Part shown: piece after piece, positions 39,401-49,347 of the stretch
How the letters are laid out: each line of letters starts with the position of its first letter
How positions within the stretch are numbered: the first letter of the stretch is position 1
NCBI RefSeq assembly: GCF_000364625.1
Contig: NZ_KB822602.1
Location: 62,001-126,000 of the forward strand
Reading direction: 5' to 3'
Origin: Pseudomonas thermotolerans DSM 14292
GTDB lineage: Bacteria > Pseudomonadota > Gammaproteobacteria > Pseudomonadales > Pseudomonadaceae
Length of the DNA: 64,000 bases
The notes under the pieces: model-generated
What the model was told of the DNA's origin: nothing
Database searches by the model: none
The model's input: the letters and a program-made list of their open reading frames with translations, nothing else
Program-made: the position numbers and the translations under genes

Positions 39401-39639
39401 AGGAGACCGCCAGGCGCATCGAGGCGCTGGCGCGGGTCGGCAACCTGTACGTCAACCGCAACCAGATCGGCGCCGTGGTCGGCGTCCAGCCGTTCGGCGG
39501 CTGCGGCCTGTCCGGTACCGGACCCAAGGCCGGCGGGCCCAGCTACCTGCTGCGCTTCGTCAACGAACGCACCACCTCGGTGAACACCACTGCGGTGGGC
39601 GGCAACGCTTCGCTGCTGTCCCTGCGCGAAGCGGAGTAA
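36472..39639 (+). CDS. putA: Bifunctional proline dehydrogenase/P5C dehydrogenase
   Basis: 1055 residues. Oxidises proline to glutamate in two steps: FAD-linked proline dehydrogenase (about residues 150-450; EEADRLELSLEL, VVQAYSKRCLPVLVWL, RLVKGAYWDSEIKQ, HNAHTV) and NAD-linked pyrroline-5-carboxylate dehydrogenase (about 540-1030; SPWNFPLAIYLGQ, FTGSTETARI, ETGGQNAMIVDST and active Cys in SAGQRCSALRVL). It lacks the N-terminal ribbon-helix-helix of the longer P. putida type, so it cannot repress its own gene, in line with PruR. ATG 36472 is chosen because AAGAGG lies nine bases upstream; ATG 36463 touches that box. Confidence 0.96.
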   Translation: MFQASRVLQDEFLTRISSQKAADFFPLISANYSVDEAAYLEELLQLADPGPEGIEAIRRDARELIEQVRSRDNAVDTLDALLRQYSLDTQEGLMLMCLAEALLRVPDAATADALIRDKLSAAEWERHLGKSDNVLVNFAAWGLVMTGKVVDPETVDGRPKSVLGKLIQRSGEPVIRAAMNQAMKLMGKQFVLGRSIAEALKNGRAYRERGYTYSFDMLGEAALTAADAEKYMEDYRQAIDAVGAEPQVGPGPRPSISIKLSALHPRYEVAQRERVLSELFANVRELAIRARQLNVGITIDAEEADRLELSLELFEKLLRDPAIAGWGEFGLVVQAYSKRCLPVLVWLTLLGKELGERLPVRLVKGAYWDSEIKQCQVQGLDGYPVFTRKEGTDTSYLACARFLLSDFTRGVIYPQFASHNAHTVSCILRMAGDREFEFQRLHGMGDALYDTVIEKHGKNVRIYAPVGAHKDLLPYLVRRLLENGANSSFVHQLVDPRVPVESLIDHPVTQLRKFKSLGNDKIPLPAQLYGAMRKNSQGINMNIQKQWNELSAAYQPHLSRQWQAAPVIDGRKLAGEPHEVRCPFDLERVVGSAQFASAEQARQAIAALSAAWPRWNATPVEERAAVLERLADLLEDNRAELMALCTLEAGKTLQDGIDEVREAVDFCRYYAQQARLRLGREELHGPTGERNELFHEGRGIFACVSPWNFPLAIYLGQITAALVAGNCVLAKPAEQTSLIAARALELMFEAGLPQDVIAFLPGDGATLGGVFCRDARIAGVCFTGSTETARIINRQLAEKEGPIATLIAETGGQNAMIVDSTALPEQVVKDALASAFTSAGQRCSALRVLYVQADIAERIIELLKGAMAELKVGPSHLRESDVGPVIDAEAKAALQAHIDSLKAQGRLIAEARLPQELNGHFVAPVAFEIASIQELKKENFGPVLHLVRYQAADLEKVVAEINSTGYGLTLGVHSRNEETARRIEALARVGNLYVNRNQIGAVVGVQPFGGCGLSGTGPKAGGPSYLLRFVNERTTSVNTTAVGGNASLLSLREAE

Positions 39640-39861
39640 GGCGCGAACGGGCGGCGGCCGACGAGGTCGTCGCCCGTTCGCGTATCGACGAGGCCTTGCG
39701 CGTCGTCAACGGTCTGCCAGTCCGAGGGCTGTATTCGGGAGCAGGTGTTCCGGCCTCCTGGCACCGAACCGGCGAACGCCATGAGCGATCGTCAATCTGC
39801 CACTGCAGCGAGCACCCTTCGCTGCTGGATTAAAAAAAACAAACTACAGGGGAGCCCCCCA

Positions 39862-41352
39862 ATGAGTGCAAGCAACCCAACAGTGATCACCTTTGTGGTC
39901 TACATTCTGGCGATGGTGCTGATCGGCTTCATCGCCTACCGTGCCACCAAGAACTTCTCCGACTACATCCTCGGCGGCCGTAGCCTCGGCAGTCTGGTGA
40001 CCGCGTTGTCGGCCGGCGCCTCGGACATGAGCGGCTGGCTGCTGATGGGCCTGCCGGGGGCGATCTTCGTCGCCGGCATCTCGGAAAGCTGGATCGCCAT
40101 CGGCCTGATCATCGGGGCCTACCTGAACTGGCTGTTCGTCGCCGGGCGCCTGCGTGTGCAGACCGAGCACAATGGTAACGCCCTGACCCTGCCCGACTAC
40201 TTCACCAACCGCTTCGAGGACCGCAGCCGCCTGCTGCGCATCTTCTCGGCGCTGGTGATCCTGGTGTTCTTCACCATCTACTGTGCCTCCGGCATCGTCG
40301 CCGGCGCCCGCCTGTTCGAGAGCATCTTCGGCGTGGCCTACGAGTACGCGCTGTGGATCGGCGCCGCGGCCACCATCGTCTACGTGTTCATCGGCGGCTT
40401 CCTGGCGGTCAGCTGGACCGACACCGTGCAGGCCACCATGATGCTCTTCGCTCTGCTGATCACCCCGGTGTTCGTGATCCTCGCCATGGGCGACATGGAC
40501 GTGGCCATGGCCACCATCGAGCAGGTGGATCCTTCGCATTTCGACATGTTCCGCAACCTGTCCTTCCTGGCCATCATCTCCCTGATGGCCTGGGGGCTGG
40601 GCTACTTCGGCCAGCCGCACATCCTGGTGCGCTTCATGGCCGCCGACTCGGTGAAGTCGATTCCCCGCGCGCGGCGCATCGGCATGAGCTGGATGATCCT
40701 CTGCCTGGGCGGCGCGGTGGCCGCCGGCTTCTTCGGCATCGCCTACTTCGGCAGCCACCCCGAGCTGGCCGGTCCGGTCAGCCAGAACGGCGAGCGGGTG
40801 TTCATCGAGCTGACCAAGATCCTCTTCAACCCCTGGATCGCCGGCATCGTCCTGTCCGGTGTCCTCGCCGCGGTGATGAGCACCCTGAGCTGCCAGCTGC
40901 TGGTCAGCTCCAGCGCCCTGACCGAGGACTTCTACAAGGCCTTCCTGCGCAAGGATGCCTCGCAGCGCGAGCTGGTCTGGGTGGGCCGTCTGATGGTGCT
41001 GCTGATCGCACTGGTGGCCATCGGAATCGCCTACAACCCGGACAGCAAGGTGCTTGGCCTGGTGGCCTACGCCTGGGCCGGCTTCGGCGCCTCCTTCGGT
41101 CCGGTGGTGATCCTCTCGGTGATGTGGAAGGGCATGACCCGCAACGGCGCCCTGGCCGGGATGATCACGGGCGCGGTGACCGTGGTGGTGTGGAAGGAGT
41201 TCATCGGCCTGGGCCTGTACGAGATCATCCCCGGCTTCATCCTCGCCACCCTGGCCATCCTGATCTTCAGCCGCGTCGGCCAGGGGCCGAGCCAGAGCAT
41301 GCTGGAGAGCTTCGCCAAGGCCGAGAAGGAATACCAGGACGCGCACATCTGA
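39862..41352 (+). CDS. putP: Sodium/proline symporter
   Basis: 496 residues, sodium:solute symporter family (SSS), about 13 membrane helices. Imports proline with Na+. Start at 39862 (MSASNPTVITFVVYIL) is the family start, with AGGGGAG seven bases upstream; an upstream ATG at 39745 would add an unconserved tail. Features: NFSDYILGGRSLGSLVTALSAGASDMSGWLLMGLPG in outline, GAYLNWLFVAGRLR, LPDYFTNRFED, GYFGQPHILVRFMAA and MSTLSCQLLVSSSALTEDFY. It follows putA with a 222-base gap and supplies its substrate. A good terminator follows. Confidence 0.97.
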   Translation: MSASNPTVITFVVYILAMVLIGFIAYRATKNFSDYILGGRSLGSLVTALSAGASDMSGWLLMGLPGAIFVAGISESWIAIGLIIGAYLNWLFVAGRLRVQTEHNGNALTLPDYFTNRFEDRSRLLRIFSALVILVFFTIYCASGIVAGARLFESIFGVAYEYALWIGAAATIVYVFIGGFLAVSWTDTVQATMMLFALLITPVFVILAMGDMDVAMATIEQVDPSHFDMFRNLSFLAIISLMAWGLGYFGQPHILVRFMAADSVKSIPRARRIGMSWMILCLGGAVAAGFFGIAYFGSHPELAGPVSQNGERVFIELTKILFNPWIAGIVLSGVLAAVMSTLSCQLLVSSSALTEDFYKAFLRKDASQRELVWVGRLMVLLIALVAIGIAYNPDSKVLGLVAYAWAGFGASFGPVVILSVMWKGMTRNGALAGMITGAVTVVVWKEFIGLGLYEIIPGFILATLAILIFSRVGQGPSQSMLESFAKAEKEYQDAHI

Positions 41353-41455
41353 CGCCTTCAGCCCGGGCGGCGAGTTGGTCGCGCGCCGTCCGGGGTCGGG
41401 AGGAGGTCCGTTCATGCCCTCGTCCCGGGGCACACCTGCGACCCGATGTGCTTCG

Positions 41456-41480
41456 ACCGGCCCCGTGGGCCGGTTTTTTT
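41456..41480 (+). terminator. Terminator after putP
   Basis: ACCGGCCC, loop CGT, GGGCCGGT followed by seven T. Classic intrinsic terminator about 100 bases after putP, and in front of the lysR remnant. Confidence 0.9.
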
Positions 41481-41487
41481 CATCCCT

Positions 41488-41711
41488 TCAGCCCAGCTCG
41501 TGGGCCAGCCATTCGCAGAATGCCCGCACCGGCGGATGACGCTCGCGCCCCGGCACGCAGAGCAGCGAGTAGCCGGCACCGGGCACGCCGATCTCCGGCC
41601 GGTACTGCACCAGCAGACCGCTGGCCAGGCTTTCGAGACCAGGATGGTGCCGGCCAGCGCCAGGCCTGTCAGTCCGGGCGTAGAGCCCGGTACTGGCGTC
41701 CAGGCGCAGGT
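41488..41711 (-). pseudogene. LysR-type regulator, C-terminal remnant
   Basis: The last roughly 74 residues of a GcvA-like LysR regulator: LRLDASTGLYAR, then SLASGLLVQYRPEIGVPG and CVPGRERHPPVRAFCEWLAHELG ending at 41488. Between them the frame is shifted: the next frame reads GLALAGTILVSK near 41635-41670, which is the expected core-domain end (compare GxGxALxGxxLVxxDLASGxLV). The DNA-binding domain and most of the effector domain are gone. The remnant abuts the azoreductase fragment on the other strand. Confidence 0.7.
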
Positions 41712-41719
41712 TGATCTCC

Positions 41720-41848
41720 GGGGGGCTCGGCTTCATCGGTATCGAGGACGTCACGGCGATCGCCGTGGCGGACGAGGACGGCGGCGACCTTCGCCCGCTC
41801 TGCGCCTACGCCGAGCGCTCCCTGCTGGAGCTGGCAGGGTGTTTCTAG
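41720..41848 (+). pseudogene. FMN azoreductase C-terminal remnant
   Basis: Open frame of about 42 codons reading GGLGFIGIEDVTAIAVADED and ending ELAGCF at a TAG (41846-41848). It resembles the C-terminus of AcpD/AzoR azoreductases (FLGFIGITDVxxVxAEG). No start or flavodoxin fold remains. As I recall, putP in P. aeruginosa is followed by a LysR gene and azoR1, so this and the lysR piece look like the two ends of a pair whose middle was deleted. Confidence 0.55.
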
Positions 41849-41852
41849 GCGC

Positions 41853-44800
41853 TCAGCCGGCCCGCATGGAAGGCCGGGGCCGGGTCGGGCGGCACAGGGT
41901 TTCGCGGCCCGGCTCCAGGTAGGGGCGCAGGATCGGTTCCATGCCCTTGAGTACCTGCACCGGCAACGCCGAGGTGAAGCGGAAGGCTTCCGCGGCGCGG
42001 CCCGGCACGAAGGCGGTGAGGGTGCCGTAGTGACGGTCGCCCAGGTAGAAGGCGAAGGTGGCGGTGCGGTTCATGGCCCGTGAGCTGAGCACGTGGCCGC
42101 CGCGGGTCACCGTCTCGATGCGGTTGTCGCCGGTGCCGGTCTTGCCGCCGACCACCAGCGGGGTGCCGTCGGCGAGCTGGAAGTTGCCGGCCAGACGCCG
42201 TGCGGTGCCGCTTTCCACCACCTGGCTGAGCACCCCGCGCAGGGCGGCGGCGACTTCCGGCCGCATGACCTGCTCGCCGCGCCCCGGGGCCATGCCCAGG
42301 CGCGTCTCGTAGGGGGTGTCGGCGGCGAAGTGCAGGCTGTCGATGCGCACCGTGGGCAGGCGCACCCCGTCGTTCTGGATGATGCCCATCAGCTCGGCCA
42401 GCGCCGCCGGACGGTCGCCGGAGCTGCCGATGGCGGTGGCCAGGGACGGCACCAGGTGGTCGAAGGGATAGCCCAGGCGCTGCCAGCGCCGGTGGATGTC
42501 GAGGAAGGCCTCCACCTCCAGCATGGTGCGGATGCGCACGTCGCGGGCGCTGCGGTGGCGGCTCTTGAACAGCCAGCCGTAGACTTCCTGGCGCTCGTAG
42601 TCGCTGGCCGCCACGGCATCCTTGAAGGTAGCCTGCGGGTTGTTCTGCAGGTAGCCGAGCAGCCACAGCTCCAGCGGGTGGACCCGGGCGATGTAGCCCT
42701 GGTCGGACAGGTCGAAGGCGCCGGGGCCGTACTTCACGTACAGCTCGTGGATGCGTTGCGGGCCGATCTTCTCGTGGGGCAGGTGGGCGTTGACGAAGGC
42801 TCCGAAGGTGGCCTCGTCGGCCTCTGGCATCAGGTAGCGGTGTACCGCGGCGAGCCGGGTGGCGGTGGGGCGCAGGCCGTCGAGGAAGGTCTCCAGGCGC
42901 TCGGCGGCGCTCTTGCCCTGGTACTTGTTCCAGAAGCGCCGCAGATAGACGATGCCTTCGCGGTCGGCGAAGCGTGCCAGGTATTCCTGGCGGCGCGGGT
43001 GGCTGTCGTCCCTGAGCAGCTCGGCGCTGTTGTACGGCGCCTGGTAGATGCTGTAGCGAACGATGTCGCGCATCAGACGGATGAACGGCAGGTTGATGGA
43101 CTCGCGCAGCGCTTCGCGCAGGGTCGGCCGGCGGCCGTTGTCCTCGCGGCGGAAGTTGCTGAAGGTATGTAGGCCGCCGCCGGTGAAGAAGCGCTCGTAG
43201 GGGCTGGCCGAGTACTTGCGGTCCAGCGCGGCCTCGAGCATGGCCGGCAGGTCGCCGTGTGGGTGGGCGATCAGGTAGTCGATGGCCCAGCGGCTGATGA
43301 AGTCGTTGTCGGCCACTTCCACTTGGCGCAGCTCGGCGGACGTCCGTCCAGCATGGCGCTGGTGCAGTTCGGCGATGATCTCCAGGTAGGTGGCCAGCAC
43401 CCGCAGCTTGGCGGTGGAGCCCAGCTCCAGCTTGCTGCCTTCGTTGATGTCGAAGGGCTGGCGGGTGCTGTCGGTCTGCACCCGCACCCGCGCGCCGTCG
43501 GCGGTGCGCTCGAAGAGGGTGAAGCTGTAGCGTACCTCGGCGGTCTTCTCCGGGGACAGCAGGCGCTCGCCGTACAGGCCGATCTGCTCGGCGAACTCCG
43601 GGTCGGCCAGGCGCCGCAGGTAGTCGGTGACCTGGCTCTGCAGCTCGGCGTTGAGGGTGGTGGTGGCCGAGAGGTCGAGGCGGTCGAGGTCGTAGAGTGG
43701 CAGACCGAGCAGCATCGACAGGCGGCTGCGCGCCACGCTGATGCCCTTGTTGATCTCCATCGGCTGCACCGCCGGCTGCTGCACCAGATCGCGGAAACGC
43801 AGCTCGGCGGCCAGCGCGGCGTCGCGCAGCGACGGGGCGATCACCCCGCCCTTGGCGAGCAGGCGCAGATGGCTGTCGGTCAGCGCGTTCAGCTCGGCGC
43901 GGCCGCGGGTCAGGTAATAGGAGGGGCGGCGCTGGGCGATGATCAGCGACAGCACCTGGCGCAGGGCCAGGCCGCGGGCCGCCAGGTTGGCGTCCGGGTG
44001 GGCGGGGGCGGCGAGGAGGGCGTTGACCTGCCGGAAATCGGCGCCGTACCAGATGCGCAGGCCGTCGGCCAGGCCGTGGACCTCGCCGTGCCCGGGCGCG
44101 GCGGAGAGCGGCACGCTGTTCAGGTAGTCGCGGATGATGTTGCGCCGCGCCTCCTGGGTGTCCGGGCCCTGCCGGTAGGCGCGCACGCTGGCCGAGGCCA
44201 TCTGCATCAGCTTCTCGGTCGGCGTGGCGGTGCGGCCTTCCGGCGAGTGTCGGAACTTCTCCAGCTGGGTGGCCAGGGTGCTGCCGCCGGCGGACTGGCC
44301 GTCCAGGTCGAGGCGCTTGCCGATCTGTGTCCAGGCCGCCATGGCGAAGCGCGGCCAGTCCACCGCAGGGTTGGCGTGGGGCTGTTCGGGGTCCAGTAGA
44401 TGGCGGTTCTCGATGAACAGCAGGCTGTCGACGATCAGCGGTGGGATGCTTTCGAAGCTCGGGTAGTACTGCTGCGGGTAGCGGAAGTCGTAGATCGGCT
44501 CGCCGCGGCAGTCGAGGATGCTCAGCCCGGCCTGGGTCTTCTCTTCGTAGGGCACGTGGAAACCGTGCTGGGCATAGTCGAGCAGAGGCGGGGAGAAGCG
44601 CACCTGCTGCTCGATCAGGTAGTCGCGGCGAGTCAGGCGCTCCAGCAGCTGAGGCATTAGGGCGTAGCCGAGGCGCAAATCGAAGGGCCCGGCCTCGGGA
44701 AAGCGAATCGCCGGGCTGGGGCCCTGCTCGAGCCGGTAGGTGAGGGTGCTGGCGTACTGGCTGATCTGTCGCGACTGCAGGCTGGCGGTGTGCAACTCGT

Positions 44801-44963
44801 GGGCAAGGAGCAGGCCGAGGAGGGCGAGGATCAGCAGCAGGACCAGCCAGAAATACGGGCGGAGAGGGCGACGGGGCTCGTGGAGGCGGGAATGATGAAG
44901 CTCAGGCGGGCTGCTGATGGGGACAGCCGTGTCAGGTGCATCCGTTTGCCATTGTGCGCCCAT
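41853..44963 (-). CDS. Class A penicillin-binding protein-like glycosyltransferase/transpeptidase
   Basis: 1036 residues, large for the family. One N-terminal membrane helix (about residues 37-55, YFWLVLLLILALLGLLLAH), so an inner-membrane protein facing the periplasm. Glycosyltransferase-51 domain with the catalytic Glu in LLFIENRHLL and the motif GGSTLATQLEKFRHSPEGR. Transpeptidase domain with SxxK as GSTAKLR (Ser-Thr-Ala-Lys), SxN as SINLPFIRL, and KTG as VGGKTGTGDN. It should polymerise or cross-link peptidoglycan, but the sequence is divergent from PBP1a/1b and the function is not established. It directly follows the azoR scar. I recall a similar unnamed gene close to azoR1 in P. aeruginosa. 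Confidence 0.88.
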   Translation of the reverse strand: MGAQWQTDAPDTAVPISSPPELHHSRLHEPRRPLRPYFWLVLLLILALLGLLLAHELHTASLQSRQISQYASTLTYRLEQGPSPAIRFPEAGPFDLRLGYALMPQLLERLTRRDYLIEQQVRFSPPLLDYAQHGFHVPYEEKTQAGLSILDCRGEPIYDFRYPQQYYPSFESIPPLIVDSLLFIENRHLLDPEQPHANPAVDWPRFAMAAWTQIGKRLDLDGQSAGGSTLATQLEKFRHSPEGRTATPTEKLMQMASASVRAYRQGPDTQEARRNIIRDYLNSVPLSAAPGHGEVHGLADGLRIWYGADFRQVNALLAAPAHPDANLAARGLALRQVLSLIIAQRRPSYYLTRGRAELNALTDSHLRLLAKGGVIAPSLRDAALAAELRFRDLVQQPAVQPMEINKGISVARSRLSMLLGLPLYDLDRLDLSATTTLNAELQSQVTDYLRRLADPEFAEQIGLYGERLLSPEKTAEVRYSFTLFERTADGARVRVQTDSTRQPFDINEGSKLELGSTAKLRVLATYLEIIAELHQRHAGRTSAELRQVEVADNDFISRWAIDYLIAHPHGDLPAMLEAALDRKYSASPYERFFTGGGLHTFSNFRREDNGRRPTLREALRESINLPFIRLMRDIVRYSIYQAPYNSAELLRDDSHPRRQEYLARFADREGIVYLRRFWNKYQGKSAAERLETFLDGLRPTATRLAAVHRYLMPEADEATFGAFVNAHLPHEKIGPQRIHELYVKYGPGAFDLSDQGYIARVHPLELWLLGYLQNNPQATFKDAVAASDYERQEVYGWLFKSRHRSARDVRIRTMLEVEAFLDIHRRWQRLGYPFDHLVPSLATAIGSSGDRPAALAELMGIIQNDGVRLPTVRIDSLHFAADTPYETRLGMAPGRGEQVMRPEVAAALRGVLSQVVESGTARRLAGNFQLADGTPLVVGGKTGTGDNRIETVTRGGHVLSSRAMNRTATFAFYLGDRHYGTLTAFVPGRAAEAFRFTSALPVQVLKGMEPILRPYLEPGRETLCRPTRPRPSMRAG

Positions 44964-45139
44964 GTAAATCTTGGCCCTGGCTGTGGATTCGGTACTGCTG
45001 AATGTCAGCTTAGGCGGTGGCCCCGGCAGCGTCGAGTGCGCCGCCGGCGCTTGGTGCGTGGCGCCAGACTGGCCTAGACTGCCCGGAAGATCGTATTGTG
45101 CGCACTGCCTGCCCCGTCGAACCTTTGCCCCGTCCGGTC

Positions 45140-45835
45140 ATGAGTCCCGCCATCATGCAGCACGATCATCGCGAACAGCTCAAGCGCAGCTGGCAGGCCA
45201 ATGCCGACGCCTGGGCCGCTGCGGTGCGCGAGCGGCGCATCGAGAGCCGCCGGCTGGTCACCGATGCGGCCATTCTGCGCGCCATCCTGGCCCTCGCCCC
45301 AAGCCGGGTGCTGGACGTGGGCTGCGGCGAGGGCTGGCTGTGCCGTGGTCTGGCCGCCCACGGCATCGAGTCGGTGGGGGTGGACGCCTCGGCGCCGCTG
45401 ATCGAGGTGGCCCGCGCGGCGGGCAAGGCGCAGTACCGGGTATGCGGCTATGCCGAGCTGGAGAGTCAGGCCGACCTGCTCGGCCGCTTCGAGCTGCTGG
45501 TGTGCAACTTCGCCTTGCTGGAGGAGCCCCTGGCGCCCATCCTGGAGAGCCTGCACAGCCTGCTGGTGCCGGGCGGAAAGCTGCTGATCCAGACCCTGCA
45601 CCCGTGGAGCGCGCGCGGCGCGGGCCCCTACCAGGACGGCTGGCGGATCGAGACCTTCGAAGGCTTCGGCGAGGGCTTCCGCGAACCCATGCCGTGGTTC
45701 TTCCGCACCCTGGAGTCCTGGCTGGCGCTGCTCCACGAGACCGGCTGGCGCCTGCACTGGATGCAGGAGCCGCTGCACCCGGACAGCGAGCAGCCGGTGT
45801 CGCTGCTGCTGTTGCTCGATTCGGCGCGACGCTAG
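45140..45835 (+). CDS. SAM-dependent class I methyltransferase
   Basis: 231 residues with a Rossmann-like SAM domain: motif I VLDVGCGEGWLCRGLA (near residue 58), acidic loop VGVDASAPLIEVA, motif LLVCNFALLEE and LVPGGKLLIQTLHPW. Resembles UbiE/ArsM-like or Ubi-type methyltransferases of unknown substrate. The start is uncertain: ATG 45140 (MSPAIMQHDH) or ATG 45155 (MQHDHREQLK), neither with a clear ribosome binding site; both put the conserved LKRSWQANADAW stretch near the N-terminus. It is divergent from the PBP-like gene and has no informative partner. Confidence 0.82.
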   Translation: MSPAIMQHDHREQLKRSWQANADAWAAAVRERRIESRRLVTDAAILRAILALAPSRVLDVGCGEGWLCRGLAAHGIESVGVDASAPLIEVARAAGKAQYRVCGYAELESQADLLGRFELLVCNFALLEEPLAPILESLHSLLVPGGKLLIQTLHPWSARGAGPYQDGWRIETFEGFGEGFREPMPWFFRTLESWLALLHETGWRLHWMQEPLHPDSEQPVSLLLLLDSARR

Positions 45836-45926
45836 GGGCGCGCCACGGCGGGCCGGCGCCCGGTCCTTTCGGTCAGCGCGGGGGAGTCCCGGCGGCGGCC
45901 CCGGCGTTCCGGCAGGAGAGGCTCCC

Positions 45927-46096
45927 ATGCGCTTTCCGCTCAACCTCGACGTCCCCGCCATCGCCTGGGCGAGACGCCCAGTGCCAGTCGGAGATCCTCG
46001 AGGAGCTCTGGGGAGCTGGCGCTGTTCGCCGATCCCTTCGGCCACGGCTTCTGCCTGTTGCAATGGCGCGGCCGTGACTACGACCAAGCAGTCTGA
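45927..46096 (+). pseudogene. VOC-family gene with internal deletion
   Basis: Starts ATG 45927 reading MRFPLNLDVPAIAWA, with a ribosome binding site AGGAGAGG 10 bases upstream, like the N-terminus of a glyoxalase/bleomycin-resistance (VOC) protein. After a frameshift it ends ELALFADPFGHGFCLLQWRGRDYDQAV at 46096, a typical VOC C-terminus (xADPxGHxFCLLQWxGRGYD). About 60-80 central residues are missing. It is followed 18 bases later by an intact VOC gene, so it is a decayed neighbour copy. Confidence 0.65.
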
Positions 46097-46113
46097 GTCA
46101 GGGGGCCACTGCC

Positions 46114-46548
46114 ATGTCCAGCATCGCCACGAATACCCGTGTCAATCTGATTCCCTGCCTGCGCTACCGCGACGCGCCGGCGGCCATCGACTGGCTGTGC
46201 CGGGTCTTCGGCTTCGCCGAGCACTTGGTGGTGCCCGACGGCCAGGGCGGCATCCTGCATGCCGAGCTGGTCTGCGGCAACGGCATGATCATGCTCGGTT
46301 CCTCGCGGGACGAGGATTCGCCCTACGGCAAGCGCATGCGCTTGCCGCGCCAGGCTGGCGGCAACACCCAGAGCCTGTACATGGTGGTCGACGCGGTGGA
46401 CGAGCTGTACGCCCGGGCCAAGACTGCCGGCGCCGAGATGATCGTGGAGATCAAGGATGAGGACTACGGCGGCCGCGGCTTCACCTGCCTGGACCCGGAG
46501 GGCCATGTGTGGAGCTTCGGCAGCTATGATCCCTGGCAGGTTGAGTGA
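46114..46548 (+). CDS. VOC-family protein (glyoxalase-like)
   Basis: 144-residue single-chain VOC protein of the PhnB/glyoxalase type. Two beta-alpha-beta-beta-beta units: NLIPCLRYRDAPAAIDWLCRVFGFAEHLV and SLYMVVDAVDELYARAKTAGAEMI in outline, ending FTCLDPEGHVWSFGSYDPW. Such proteins use a metal for isomerase, dioxygenase or resistance reactions, or bind small molecules; the specific role here is unknown. It precedes the aldo/keto reductase by 22 bases and may be co-transcribed. Confidence 0.85.
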   Translation: MSSIATNTRVNLIPCLRYRDAPAAIDWLCRVFGFAEHLVVPDGQGGILHAELVCGNGMIMLGSSRDEDSPYGKRMRLPRQAGGNTQSLYMVVDAVDELYARAKTAGAEMIVEIKDEDYGGRGFTCLDPEGHVWSFGSYDPWQVE

Positions 46549-46570
46549 ATACGGAGAACGAAGGATGCGG

Positions 46571-47386
46571 ATGACGGAACTGGCCGGCGTGCAGGTGCCG
46601 GTGATCGGCCAGGGCACCTGGCGCATGGGCGAGGAGCGCAGCGAGAGGCGCCGCGAGGTGGCGGCCCTGCAGCAGGGCATCGAGCTGGGCCTGACGCTGA
46701 TCGACACCGCCGAGATGTACGGCGAGGGTGGCGCCGAGGAGGTGGTCGGCGAGGCCATCCGCGGGCGCCGCGAGCGGGTGTTCCTGGTCAGCAAGGTCTA
46801 CCCGCACAACGCCGGCCGCCGCGGCCTGCCGACGGCCTGTGAGCGCAGCCTGCGCCGTCTGGGCACGGAGTGCATCGACCTTTACCTGCTGCACTGGCGC
46901 GGCGCCTACCCGCTCGAGGAGACGGTGGAGGCCTTCGAGCGCCTGCGCGAGCAGGGCAAGATCCGCCGCTGGGGAGTCTCCAACTTCGACGTGGACGACC
47001 TGGAGGAGCTGGGCGAGCCCGCCTGCGCCACCAACCAGGTGCTCTACAACCCTGAGGCGCGGGGCATAGAGTTCGACCTGCTGCCCTGGCAGCAGCGGCG
47101 CGGGATGCCGCTGATGGCCTACTGCCCGGTGGGCCAGGGCGGCCGCCTGCTGGGCAGTCCGGCACTGCGCGAGGTCGCCGCGCGGCATGCGGCGACGCCG
47201 GCCCAAGTGGCCCTGGCCTGGGCACTGCGTCAGCCCGGGGTGATCGTCATTCCCAAGGCGGTGGATGCGCTGCATCTGCGCCAGAACGCGGCAGCCGCCG
47301 CGCTACAGCTGAGCGACGAGGACCTGCGGCTGATCGATGCCGCCTATCCGCCACCGACCCGCAAGCGCTCGCTGCAGATGGTCTAG
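46571..47386 (+). CDS. Aldo/keto reductase
   Basis: 271 residues, TIM-barrel NADPH-dependent oxidoreductase. The catalytic tetrad is seen: Asp and Tyr in LIDTAEMYGEGGAEE, Lys in FLVSKVYPHNAG, His in LYLLHWRGAYP. Cofactor-binding end: VIVIPKAVDALHLRQNAAA. Similar to the 2,5-diketogluconate reductase / YeaE group that reduces aldehydes such as methylglyoxal. Start ATG 46571 chosen because GAAGG lies six bases upstream; ATG 46565 touches that box. Follows the VOC gene closely; both could deal with reactive aldehydes, but that is a guess. Confidence 0.92.
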   Translation: MTELAGVQVPVIGQGTWRMGEERSERRREVAALQQGIELGLTLIDTAEMYGEGGAEEVVGEAIRGRRERVFLVSKVYPHNAGRRGLPTACERSLRRLGTECIDLYLLHWRGAYPLEETVEAFERLREQGKIRRWGVSNFDVDDLEELGEPACATNQVLYNPEARGIEFDLLPWQQRRGMPLMAYCPVGQGGRLLGSPALREVAARHAATPAQVALAWALRQPGVIVIPKAVDALHLRQNAAAAALQLSDEDLRLIDAAYPPPTRKRSLQMV

Positions 47387-49158
<1,772 letters not shown>

Positions 49159-49223
49159 TGATCGTGCCGCCCGCCCCGGAAAGGGGCGGGGCCTGCCGCC
49201 CGAGCGGGTTGGTAGGCTCCCGG

Positions 49224-49247
49224 GAGTAACCCACTTGTGAGTTACTC
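49224..49247 (+). promoter_or_regulatory. Stem-loop between aruC and aruF
   Basis: GAGTAAC, 10-base loop, GTTACTC; with flanking CG/CG bases the stem extends to about 9 pairs with one mismatch. A GC-rich hairpin GCCCCGGAAAGGGGC also occurs near 49173-49187. The pair may set the relative level of aruC and downstream aru mRNA. Confidence 0.45.
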
Positions 49248-49347
49248 GCGGAATCCGAGTTCCGTATGTGCCGCGGTACCGCTCTCGAACCGTGGCTTTG
49301 GCCGGGCGACCGCGTTGTCCGGAAGTTTCTTCAGAAGGAGTGACAGC

